From Bdellovibrionales bacterium (GTDB taxonomy: Bacteria; Bdellovibrionota; Bdellovibrionia; Bdellovibrionales; UBA1609): 61,289 bases of DNA. Every line of letters starts with the position of its first letter. Within the stretch, counting starts at the first letter, position 1. This document shows, in pieces, positions 53,185 through 61,024 of the stretch. Made by a program: the position numbers and the translations under genes. Below the pieces are notes generated by a model, which saw nothing but the letters and a program-made list of their open reading frames with translations, searched no databases and was not told the DNA's origin. The stretch covers positions 1-61,289 of the forward strand of contig SKLV01000004.1 in the NCBI GenBank assembly GCA_007121385.1, in the 5' to 3' direction.

Positions 53185-54371
53185 TGATGAGCTTTTTAGG
53201 ATCAACCACTGAGGCTCTTAATATTGATTGGGATCAAGAGAGGGCCAGTCATCTTTTGTTGAATGATCGTTGGCCTCAGTCTGTGCGAGAGGGCTTAACG
53301 AAGTGGACCCAACAGGTCAGGCAGGAGTGGCCGGGGCTCATATGGTTGGCCACCTCGGGGACAACTGGCCGAAGTGGATATCGATTGGTGGGCTTGTCCC
53401 GCCAAGCTCTTTTGAGCTCAGCGCTGGCAGTGAATCGACATTTGCAGGTTCTCCAATCGGATCACTGGTTTTGTCCTCTTCCTCTTTTTCATGTAGGTGG
53501 TTTGGCCATTTTGGCCCGGTCTTTTCAAGCTGGACTGGCAGCTCCAGCCATCTGGAACGAAGCCTGGGACCCACAAGAATTTTGTTTGGCCCTTGGCGAC
53601 AGTCGGGCCACTTTAGCCTCTCTGGTTCCCACTCAAGTCTATGACTTAGTATCAAAGGGGCTTAAAGCGCCTTCTGTACTCAGGGCTCTTGTGGTGGGGG
53701 GAGGAGCCCTAAGTCCATTCCTGTACCAGAGAGCTAGGGAACTCAACTGGCCTCTTTTGCCCAGCTACGGGATGACGGAGTGCTCGTCGCAAGTGGCAAC
53801 AGCCTTATTGAGCTCCTTGGATCGGCCTGCTCAAGATTTTGCGGAGGATTTGCCTGAGCTGAGAAGGCTGGAGCACATTCAGTGGGCCACTGATGTAGGC
53901 TCTCAAGTATTACGAATTAAGAGCCCATCTCTTCTTACAGCCGTGATTGAGGTGGATTTACGGAATCCGGGAGCTTTTGCCTATGACCCTAAGCAAGAGG
54001 GATGGTTTCAAACTGAAGATATTGTGAGCTTAGAAGGCGAGAACTCCCTGCGCTTTATAGGTCGGGTGGGGGAGACTCTTAAAGTGAGCGGAGAGTTGGT
54101 CAATTTGCATTTCCTCAATTCTCGACTCCAAGAAATGATTATGGAGAGGGACCCTTCTCGGATTCAGAGTCTAGTGGTGGTGGCCAGAGCCTGCCCCCGT
54201 CGTGGTCATAATATGATCTTACTTGCTGAGAAAGATGTGCCTCTCCAGTGGGTGGAAGATCTTCGGCAGACTTACGATCAGTCTGTTTTCCCCTACGAGA
54301 GGATGACTGCTGTGGAGTGGGTGGATAAAATCCCTCGCAACTCCATGGGTAAAGTCCAATGGGGCCGGTAA
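53184..54371 (+). CDS. menE: o-Succinylbenzoate-CoA ligase
   Basis: MenE activates o-succinylbenzoate with ATP and CoA, feeding MenB. It is an acyl-adenylate enzyme: the P-loop-like motif IWLATSGTTGRSGYRLVGLS, LPLFHVGGLAILARSF, LPSYGMTECSSQVATA and the hinge region FIGRVGETLKVSGELVN, with the terminal lysine in RNSMGKVQWG. At ~395 residues it is shorter than the common 450-500, mainly from a trimmed N-terminus. The ATG at 53184 shares a base with the menC stop (TAATG). It is the last men gene. Confidence 0.92.
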   Translation: MMSFLGSTTEALNIDWDQERASHLLLNDRWPQSVREGLTKWTQQVRQEWPGLIWLATSGTTGRSGYRLVGLSRQALLSSALAVNRHLQVLQSDHWFCPLPLFHVGGLAILARSFQAGLAAPAIWNEAWDPQEFCLALGDSRATLASLVPTQVYDLVSKGLKAPSVLRALVVGGGALSPFLYQRARELNWPLLPSYGMTECSSQVATALLSSLDRPAQDFAEDLPELRRLEHIQWATDVGSQVLRIKSPSLLTAVIEVDLRNPGAFAYDPKQEGWFQTEDIVSLEGENSLRFIGRVGETLKVSGELVNLHFLNSRLQEMIMERDPSRIQSLVVVARACPRRGHNMILLAEKDVPLQWVEDLRQTYDQSVFPYERMTAVEWVDKIPRNSMGKVQWGR

Positions 54372-54387
54372 TTCTAGTCGAGTTAAA

Positions 54388-56130
54388 TTAATGCCCAGAG
54401 TTGATTTGAGTTAAGTTTTTAAAGCTTGATCTTTCTAACATCTCGTAAAAATCTCGCCGTTGACCAACTGCCAGGATTTCAATTTCCCTCATATCTCTTT
54501 TAATATGATAGGCGATTCTCAATCGCAGTCCCTCTAGGTTCACTTTGTGACGACGGACCCGATGCTTTCTAAAAACATTATGGGCCAGTACACCATTGGT
54601 ATAGGGGCTTTGGGCAATCTGGGGGAAAATCTCATGGACCAATCGGTCAGCCACGGAGGCGTTGCCCAGGCTAGCTAAATTTTTTTGTACCTTCAAGGAA
54701 AGAGGAGCGAGAGAGTGGGGTCGGGAATAATTTGGAGTCGATGGGAGCGATGATTTCGGGGGAGAGTCTGGATGGGGGCTTTGAGTCTTTCTCTTGTTGG
54801 GGTTGGGTGCTGCCGGAGAACTGGATTTCTTAAGCCAGGCTTCTTCACCAGAGAGCCAAAGAGCCTTAGTGCGAGCGACTGGGGGTGAAGCCTTTTGAGC
54901 GGGCCTGACTATGGGAGATCGCAGTGACTGTATTTGTCTTCTCAATTCTGCAAGCTCCGACTTCATGGCTTTACGGAGGGAGTACTCCAGTTGACCACTT
55001 TGGAATTTATGCAGGACAAGACCTACTGAAACATAGTCAAAGAGTTCAAGGAGAATTGAGGAGACCCCTGATTTATAACCCATATTCTTTATACTTTTTT
55101 GAGCTAGGTCACGATCATAATCGAGAAAGCTAAGGGGCTCTGGGTGCATGCTGCTGAAGACAGCTTTTTCTACAAGAGGCAAAATTTCAATCAGCTGATA
55201 AAACAACATTTCTTTGATTGAGGCCACTTCAAAAGATTCAAATTTGTGTCTTAAAGAGATTAATTTTTTACTCGCTGAAGCATCGATTCCTCTAACGAGT
55301 TTGTCCAGCTCCGTGGGCTCCTGTTGGGCTTTGAAGTCCATGTAAACTTGCCGATACTCCAGTTGACTAGGGCCTCTTTCCAGGACAAAGAGGAGAAAGT
55401 CATTGATGGCTTTATCTCGCCGGGGCCAAAGGTACTCATCGATATACATTTTAAGATTAGTTATAAGAAATTGATCAAAGTCTTCATCTACATCCAGTCC
55501 ACTGTTAAGAAACTGGTGCTTGAAACGATCCTGGTGGTGCTGGGGGTGCATAGAAACAAGGGTTCTAGTCACAAATTCAGTAAAAAGGGGCCCATGTGGA
55601 AGGTTCGCAAATTCTTCCCGCTGGCTGAGTTGCCAGATCAGGGATCTGTACAGCTCTTGGGCCAGTTTCTTGGCCAGACGGGGAGGGGCTGAGCCCGATC
55701 CAAAAAGGGCAAGGGGATCCTCTGAGTCGGCCCCCGACCAATGGGAGAGTATGCTTCGAATTTCCTCAAAGTTGGCATCTGTAGGAGAGAGCAGAGAGAG
55801 ATTAAGCTGGCGGGTGAGCTGCTCAAACCAAAAGCGGCGAAGCTGAGTCTGTGTGGGGGAGGTCTTTTCTAGAAAGAGGGCCACCTCGCTGAGTTGATCG
55901 AAGGCCTCTACAAGGTCTTTAGCCTCTTCCAACTTGAGCAGCTCAGGCCGCGAAATCCCAAAAATTTCCTGAGCTCGAGCGGAAGAAAGGGAAAAAATCG
56001 GTTCCCCCTTCTCTAAGAGCGAGGAGCAGAGTTGGGGGAGTTGAGAAGGGGCCCCGGAGCCGGCAGCCACTCGCTCTGGAAAAGCTCCCAGGAAGACAAA
56101 TGGGAAGGTCAATAGCCAAAAATTTTTCAT
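54388..56130 (-). CDS. Secreted protein with C-terminal RelE/ParE-like domain
   Basis: The ORF in the track is too long; MKNFWLLTFPFVFLGAFPER at 56130 is a good signal peptide (cleavage after VAA), giving ~580 residues. The first ~390 residues are helical and match nothing I know. A Ser/Pro/Lys-rich linker follows (SSSPAAPNPNKRKTQSPHPD). The last ~100 residues run helix-helix-strands: SVADRLVHEIFPQIAQSPY, RRHKVNLEGLRLRIAYHIKR and EIEILAVGQRRDFYEMLE. This is the RelE/ParE toxin pattern (Y-R-L-R...I...VGHRxxVY). No antitoxin-like gene is adjacent. No strong ribosome-binding site is visible at the chosen start. Confidence 0.7.
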   Translation of the reverse strand: MKNFWLLTFPFVFLGAFPERVAAGSGAPSQLPQLCSSLLEKGEPIFSLSSARAQEIFGISRPELLKLEEAKDLVEAFDQLSEVALFLEKTSPTQTQLRRFWFEQLTRQLNLSLLSPTDANFEEIRSILSHWSGADSEDPLALFGSGSAPPRLAKKLAQELYRSLIWQLSQREEFANLPHGPLFTEFVTRTLVSMHPQHHQDRFKHQFLNSGLDVDEDFDQFLITNLKMYIDEYLWPRRDKAINDFLLFVLERGPSQLEYRQVYMDFKAQQEPTELDKLVRGIDASASKKLISLRHKFESFEVASIKEMLFYQLIEILPLVEKAVFSSMHPEPLSFLDYDRDLAQKSIKNMGYKSGVSSILLELFDYVSVGLVLHKFQSGQLEYSLRKAMKSELAELRRQIQSLRSPIVRPAQKASPPVARTKALWLSGEEAWLKKSSSPAAPNPNKRKTQSPHPDSPPKSSLPSTPNYSRPHSLAPLSLKVQKNLASLGNASVADRLVHEIFPQIAQSPYTNGVLAHNVFRKHRVRRHKVNLEGLRLRIAYHIKRDMREIEILAVGQRRDFYEMLERSSFKNLTQINSGH

Positions 56131-56226
56131 GGGAAAAAGAGGTCTAACGAGAAATACTGCGCAGCGCAATAAAGTTCTCCTAGGCGGGTAAAATTTTTGC
56201 TGATCCGGCTCATAGAATGGGCAAAA

Positions 56227-57354
56227 ATGAAGCCTATGAAAGCAAAACCAAGAGTTCAGGGGCTCCTTATTCGATTTTTTTTGGCTGTGGCCTGGATGGC
56301 GGCCTTGGGACTGAGGCCGAGTTCTCTGCAGGCCCACTCCTGGGTTGGGGTCTATAAGGACCAAGTGGACTCCGTGGTCGTCGTTCTCGGCCAGGGCGTT
56401 TGTGCAGGCTCCCTGGTGAGTGAAGACTTGGTCCTCACGGCATGGCATTGTGTCCCTTATCTGAGAACGGTTTTTGTCGTTTTGAGAAATCCAGAGGTTC
56501 GCCTGAGGGCGCAAGTGATTGATCGGGATCGTCGTCACGACTTAGCCCTTTTGCGTTTAGAGAAACCTGTGGAAGGAAGAAAGGTTTTGCGTCTGGCAGG
56601 AAGGAGTTCAGACTCTCAGGAGTCCTCGCTGCAGGAGGGCGACCCTGTGGCCACCATTGGCCACCCCCTGGCCATTTCTACCCGATGGCTAAGTGGTGTT
56701 CTTCTTGATGATCGAGCCTACCTGATCTCTGCGGGAATTGTTTCTAAGATCAATGAGAAGAATATTATCAGCGATCTATCGTTAAGCCCTGGAAACTCAG
56801 GGGGACCACTCTTGAATCAAAAAGGGGAGATGGTGGGAGTGGCCTCAGCTAAATTGGTTGGCCTAGCAGCTGGACAAATTGGCTATTTTACCCCAGTGGA
56901 GAAAGCGACTCCCTTAATGGAGAATTCGGAGAAGAAAGGTCCCTTGCCTTGGTGGTGGGCAGATAATAGTCAGAGGCTCTTTTTGACCCTGGTTTTAGAC
57001 CCCGTTCTTGATGAGTTGGGCCGGGACCTGAGTCATTGGGGTTTGGAATGGAGTCTTGCACTTCGAGATCGATGGCGCTGGTCCCTCGGGAGGACTCGTT
57101 GGGGGTCAAGTGAAAACATGTTGTATTGGCGAACTGGATATCTTCATCGTTTTTCTCGGCAGGGGATCGGGACCACAAGCTTAGATGTGAGTGTGGGTGA
57201 AAACTACTATCGGTTCTCTGCAGGACAAACTGGTCATGCCACTGCTTTGGCTTTGGGGCTTCAGTTGAGAACACTTAGGTTTGAGTGGGCTCGACTCTTT
57301 CACCCTGAAGTGGAGGGGAGCTCTTTCACTGTGGGCTTTGGAGTCGGGCGCTGA
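56227..57354 (+). CDS. Secreted trypsin-like serine protease with beta-rich C-terminus
   Basis: A long signal region (LLIRFFLAVAWMAALGLRPS, cleavage near LQA) precedes a compact S1-type domain. The triad is H74 (LTAWHCV), D105 (RRHDLALLRL) and S191 (LSPGNSGGPLL), closer to the HtrA/glutamyl-endopeptidase style than to trypsin 35289. A C60-C75 disulfide is likely (GVCAGSL, AWHC). From about residue 255 the sequence turns into alternating aromatic strands (WGLEWSLALRDRWRWSLG, YWRTGYLHRFSRQGIGTTSL, SFTVGFGVGR) that resemble a small beta-barrel. I use ATG 56227; the TTG in the track is not needed. Confidence 0.8.
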   Translation: MKPMKAKPRVQGLLIRFFLAVAWMAALGLRPSSLQAHSWVGVYKDQVDSVVVVLGQGVCAGSLVSEDLVLTAWHCVPYLRTVFVVLRNPEVRLRAQVIDRDRRHDLALLRLEKPVEGRKVLRLAGRSSDSQESSLQEGDPVATIGHPLAISTRWLSGVLLDDRAYLISAGIVSKINEKNIISDLSLSPGNSGGPLLNQKGEMVGVASAKLVGLAAGQIGYFTPVEKATPLMENSEKKGPLPWWWADNSQRLFLTLVLDPVLDELGRDLSHWGLEWSLALRDRWRWSLGRTRWGSSENMLYWRTGYLHRFSRQGIGTTSLDVSVGENYYRFSAGQTGHATALALGLQLRTLRFEWARLFHPEVEGSSFTVGFGVGR

Positions 57355-57357
57355 AGA

Positions 57358-57765
57358 CTAATTTTTTCGGTCGATAGTGATGGCAAAGCGTTTAACACCG
57401 CCAATTTTTACAGCATCAATGATCTCGACCACCTGACCATGAGAAGCCTCTCTATCTGCGGAAATAATTGCTTGAACTTCCGGGTTGGCCTGGCTGAGTT
57501 CCTGGGACTTAGTAGTGATGGAGGCAATGTCTGCATCTTGTCCGTTGACGAGGATACGACCATCGGCCGCCAAGGTGACATTGAATTCGGAGGGGCCACT
57601 GTCTTCACCACTAGCCGCTTGGGGTAGCTGAATTTTGATATGGCTTTGCATAATAAATGGTGTGGTGATCATAAAAATAATTAAGACCACCAGAATAATA
57701 TCTACAAAGGGTACGATATTGATTTCTGATATAGGCTCATCGTCTCCAGAAATTTTTCCCGCCAT
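57358..57765 (-). CDS. exbD: ExbD/TolR-family proton-channel protein
   Basis: This is the single-span partner of the ExbB/TolQ channel that uses proton motive force. The N-terminus ISEINIVPFVDIILVVLIIF carries the conserved aspartate in the membrane helix, and the periplasmic domain (LAADGRILVNGQDADIASIT, VQAIISADREASHGQVVEII) is typical. It overlaps the stop of exbB by one base. No TonB, TolA or receptor gene is nearby, so TonB-type, Tol-type or gliding-type use cannot be separated. Confidence 0.9.
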   Translation of the reverse strand: MAGKISGDDEPISEINIVPFVDIILVVLIIFMITTPFIMQSHIKIQLPQAASGEDSGPSEFNVTLAADGRILVNGQDADIASITTKSQELSQANPEVQAIISADREASHGQVVEIIDAVKIGGVKRFAITIDRKN

Positions 57766-58403
57766 TAGGCCTTTTCCCCTGAGATGTTATTTTTAGCGTA
57801 GGCGAGGCATACATCACGTACGCTTTCTAAGCTCATAAGAATTGATTTTACCTGTCTTTGAAAATAGTTGTACGAAATAACGGCTGGGATAGCGACCATT
57901 AAGCCCACAGCGGTGGCAATAAGGGCTTTGGAGATTCCTATCATCACTGCAGCTGGATCGCCCTGAGTGACGGCTAGAGCTCTAAAGGCATCCATAATTC
58001 CAAATACAGTTCCTAAGAGACCAATAAAGGGGGCATTAGAGCCCACCGTCGCCAGAAAACTCAGGTATTTTTCCAAATAGGGTCGCTCCATGTTGGCATA
58101 GGAATTAAATATTTCCTCAAGTCCAACAGAACCATGTTCGCGGGCATGTCTCAGCCCATAGCTGAGGGCTCGTCCCTCTAGGCTGTCGCGGTCTCGCCCA
58201 ATGTCTTCGATCTCCTTGAGGCTATTGGCCTGGAGGGACTCCCTCAGTCGGGCGCTGACCTTAAGGCTGTTTCTTTTAACTGCCCTCAAGACCAGCCATC
58301 GTTCCAAAATAAAGGCAATACTAAATATACTAAGGGCAATGAGAATCCACAGGGTTATATCGTGCCCCAGGTCTGCAATCAGGTATAGGCGCTCTGTGAG
58401 CAT
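57765..58403 (-). CDS. exbB: MotA/TolQ/ExbB-family proton-channel protein
   Basis: This is the channel-forming partner of ExbD in the inner membrane. It has three spans (ITLWILIALSIFSIAFIL, FLATVGSNAPFIGLLGTVFG, LIATAVGLMVAIPAVISYNY) and the family marker NAPFIGLLGTVFGIMDAF. I start at MLTERLYLIADLG (58403) because GAGGAG lies just upstream; the ORF in the track is nine residues longer. It is divergent from the sulfatase-like lipoprotein gene. Confidence 0.92.
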   Translation of the reverse strand: MLTERLYLIADLGHDITLWILIALSIFSIAFILERWLVLRAVKRNSLKVSARLRESLQANSLKEIEDIGRDRDSLEGRALSYGLRHAREHGSVGLEEIFNSYANMERPYLEKYLSFLATVGSNAPFIGLLGTVFGIMDAFRALAVTQGDPAAVMIGISKALIATAVGLMVAIPAVISYNYFQRQVKSILMSLESVRDVCLAYAKNNISGEKA

Positions 58404-58486
58404 AAAGATCTCCTCTGTATTTTTTTCCACAAGCCTGTTAAATTATGGCTGCTCCCAAATCTAGGGGTCAAGGTGGTATTGAGTTT

Positions 58487-60322
58487 ATGAAGGTGTTTAG
58501 GCTGATTTTTGTGCTTTCCCTCCTCCTTGGGCTCACTCACTGTACTTTCAAGTCGAGTCAGCAGCCCTCTATTTTGTTGATTGCTGTTGAGGGCTTGGGC
58601 TTTGATTTAGTGGCGTGTGGATCTGAACAGATGTTATCCCCGGAAATGTCGGGCTTTAATATCTTTTGCGATGAGGCCGTGCGCTTTACCCACTCCTTCA
58701 CTCCATCAACCATGAGTCAATCCGCCTTGGCTTCGTTATTGTCAGCGCGTTATCCCCATGAGCATCAAGTCTGGCATAACGGGCCGCAATTCCTTTCTGC
58801 ACAAATTAAGACAGTCACTGAAGAGGCAGTGGAAATAGGTCATCGCACCGCCTTCTTCTCTGGCGGAGCCCCAATCTGGAGAAAGTCCGGTCTCAGTCAG
58901 GGGTTTGAAGTCTTTGAAGACAACCTAAAAATAAGTTTTGAAAGACTTTATCGACCTGCTTCACAAAATATCAACCTTTTCCTCTCATGGATAGATCGAG
59001 AAGTTCAATCCAGCCCCTTTTTTTCTGTGGTCTATCTTGCAGACTTGCAGTTCTCTGAGATCTCAACCGTCTCTTCTACGGGTCAGGCCCGTGAGCGAAG
59101 TCTTTTAGGGCAGTTGACGGAAGTGAGTGAATCTTTGGTCCAATTGAAGATGGAGATGGAGAGACGTCGAATTTGGGATAAAACAACAATTTTATTAGTT
59201 GGCCTTAATGGAATTAGCACAATAACTCGTCCTCAGGAGCTCAGGGCCATCAATTTGCATTCAGAGGCGACTAAGGTGGCCACGTTTATTAAACCCTCCC
59301 AAAAAAGAAGAGATTTAGGTTTAGAGTGGAAAATAGATCGAAATATCAGTCTGGTGGATGTGGGAGCGACGCTTTACGATCTTCTGGATGCCGTTGTTCC
59401 AAAACCTCGAGAGAGGATTCTAGAAGTAGTGAGCTTGACGCCCACTCTGAATAAGCCTCAAGTGAGCTGGGATCCTGATCGGACTATATTGATTGAAAGT
59501 GGTTGGGCTCAGTGGAGAGGAGTGGGCCCCACAAAGTTTGCTTTAAGAACCGGCCAATTTCTTATCTTTTATGAGCAACCTTTGCGTATTTATAACACTC
59601 TGATCGATCGAATGGAGCTCAGTCCCCTTCCTGAAGATGATGGTCTTTACTCAAATCTGGAAAAAAAAGCTCTAGAATTGTTCCTCAATAAGGAATTTGC
59701 TCCCTGGGATCAGCCAGATTTAAGTTTAATTGAAAAAATTCAGTTGGGAAAAAGGCTGTGGAGCCTCAGTCAGATTAAGGATGAGGCTGTTTTTGTGGAA
59801 CTTGAAGATCTATTGGAAGAGCGCCCTTGGGATAGCCAGCTTTTGGAGTGGAGGTGGCAATGGGCATTCAATAAAAAAGATTGGGATTATTTTTTGAATT
59901 TGGGAGATCAGTCCAGCCTAGCCTTGAAGACCGCTGCAAAAAAAAATAGCGGTCAGTCCATCAGCGGTCTTGACCTCAGGGGTTGTGAGGTTTGGTTAGA
60001 TCGCACCAAGGCTCCTGAGAGACGCCCAACAGCTCAGGAGTGTGGGGAAGATGGTTTTGTTCTTTTGGTGGACTGGGTTTTGGAAACGGATTCCCAGCGA
60101 AAGCTAGTCCTTCAGGAAGCTTACCTGCGCCACTATTTTAATCGTGAACTGAGGAATCAAGTTGCCAAAATGAACTTTTTGGCCTCTCTCAGTTGGGATG
60201 TAGATATCAACTTGCCAAAGGGGCCTACTCTCGAAGAGGTCTATCTTTCTCTTCCGGAGAACCGGCGCTATGCAACCATTGTGCGAAACCGGGCTTTAAG
60301 TCGAGGGGACCTTTATTATTAA
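58487..60322 (+). CDS. Sulfatase/alkaline-phosphatase-fold lipoprotein, probably catalytically degenerate
   Basis: The start MKVFRLIFVLSLLLGLTHC gives a lipoprotein signal with Cys19 (His at -1 is unusual). Residues ~27-110 follow the sulfatase fold: ILLIAVEGLGFDL where active enzymes have a metal-binding D, and TMSQSALASLLSARYPHEHQ where they have C/S-x-P-S-R. The later metal motif (DHGE-type) reads GLNGISTITRPQE. The key acids therefore appear lost. The C-terminal ~250 residues are helical and may be TPR-like. It shares stop bases with the convergent PP2C-like gene (TTAA). Its function may be binding rather than hydrolysis. Confidence 0.65.
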   Translation: MKVFRLIFVLSLLLGLTHCTFKSSQQPSILLIAVEGLGFDLVACGSEQMLSPEMSGFNIFCDEAVRFTHSFTPSTMSQSALASLLSARYPHEHQVWHNGPQFLSAQIKTVTEEAVEIGHRTAFFSGGAPIWRKSGLSQGFEVFEDNLKISFERLYRPASQNINLFLSWIDREVQSSPFFSVVYLADLQFSEISTVSSTGQARERSLLGQLTEVSESLVQLKMEMERRRIWDKTTILLVGLNGISTITRPQELRAINLHSEATKVATFIKPSQKRRDLGLEWKIDRNISLVDVGATLYDLLDAVVPKPRERILEVVSLTPTLNKPQVSWDPDRTILIESGWAQWRGVGPTKFALRTGQFLIFYEQPLRIYNTLIDRMELSPLPEDDGLYSNLEKKALELFLNKEFAPWDQPDLSLIEKIQLGKRLWSLSQIKDEAVFVELEDLLEERPWDSQLLEWRWQWAFNKKDWDYFLNLGDQSSLALKTAAKKNSGQSISGLDLRGCEVWLDRTKAPERRPTAQECGEDGFVLLVDWVLETDSQRKLVLQEAYLRHYFNRELRNQVAKMNFLASLSWDVDINLPKGPTLEEVYLSLPENRRYATIVRNRALSRGDLYY

Positions 60323-61008
60323 AAATTCTCCAAAGTAATTTGCCCGATCCAAAAAGGCATATCTTTATCTGTTTGAGACAGAATCTGAGTCAGGCTATCC
60401 GATGATCGGAGCTCTTCTTTATCCCTATAGAACTCAGGGGGAGTCAGTGTTCTTGAAAGGAGAAGAAGCTCATCTTTGGGTTGAAGGCGGAATGAAAATG
60501 AGTGAATGTTGAGGCTCGGTTCAAGGCCTAACAAATATTGAGGCAATGGGTTTAGAAAATGATGGCTCGCACTGAGTTCCAAAGTGGCGTCAATGGGGGC
60601 ACTCAGTGGAGTGAGGGGTAGTCCTCGACGATTAAGATAGACGATGGGTTGTCCCACCTGGGCGCAGATCAGCTGAGGTCCTAGCCGGCAAGCTGCGAAT
60701 ACCTCCACACCGGCAGTGTACTCATCCCGATTGTCTTCTCGGTAAACACCTTGATTGGCCAAGTAAAGGGCTGTTCTCAGATTGTTTTCCGCGGGAGAGA
60801 GACAGCTCAAAGTGGGAAATGGGGTGGTGGCCTCCAAGTCATTGAGGCTTGAAAGAAAGAAATCTTGGATAATTTCCACAGTTCTCTTGGCGGCAGACCT
60901 TGGTCCCCAAGGTGTGACTACGAGGTAAAGTTGATCGTTTGGTTCCTGTAATATTTCGGGGCGGGGACGAAAAAATTTACCGCTATAAGATCGCTCATGA
61001 ATGGGCAT
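60319..61008 (-). CDS. PP2C-like protein, probable pseudophosphatase
   Basis: The chain can be laid onto PP2C phosphatases: LYLVVTPWGPRSAAKRTVEI sits where active enzymes read LxAVADGMGGHxxGExAS, so the metal-binding Asp and the DG-GG motif are gone. NLRTALYLANQGVYRED matches the following helix, and YTAGVEVFAACRLGPQLI plus CAQVGQPIVYLNRRGLPLTP match the GTT and VGDSRxYLxRxG strands, again without the acids. I start at MPIHERSYSG (61008), backed by GGGAGA. The next gene upstream (TPR-like) is 16 bases away, suggesting co-expression. Confidence 0.55.
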   Translation of the reverse strand: MPIHERSYSGKFFRPRPEILQEPNDQLYLVVTPWGPRSAAKRTVEIIQDFFLSSLNDLEATTPFPTLSCLSPAENNLRTALYLANQGVYREDNRDEYTAGVEVFAACRLGPQLICAQVGQPIVYLNRRGLPLTPLSAPIDATLELSASHHFLNPLPQYLLGLEPSLNIHSFSFRLQPKDELLLLSRTLTPPEFYRDKEELRSSDSLTQILSQTDKDMPFWIGQITLENF

Positions 61009-61024
61009 TTTTATCTCCCAAGCT

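Noticed and set aside
56131-56538. N-terminal extension of the RelE-like fusion protein
   Set aside because: It overlaps the divergent protease gene and would bury a clear signal peptide.
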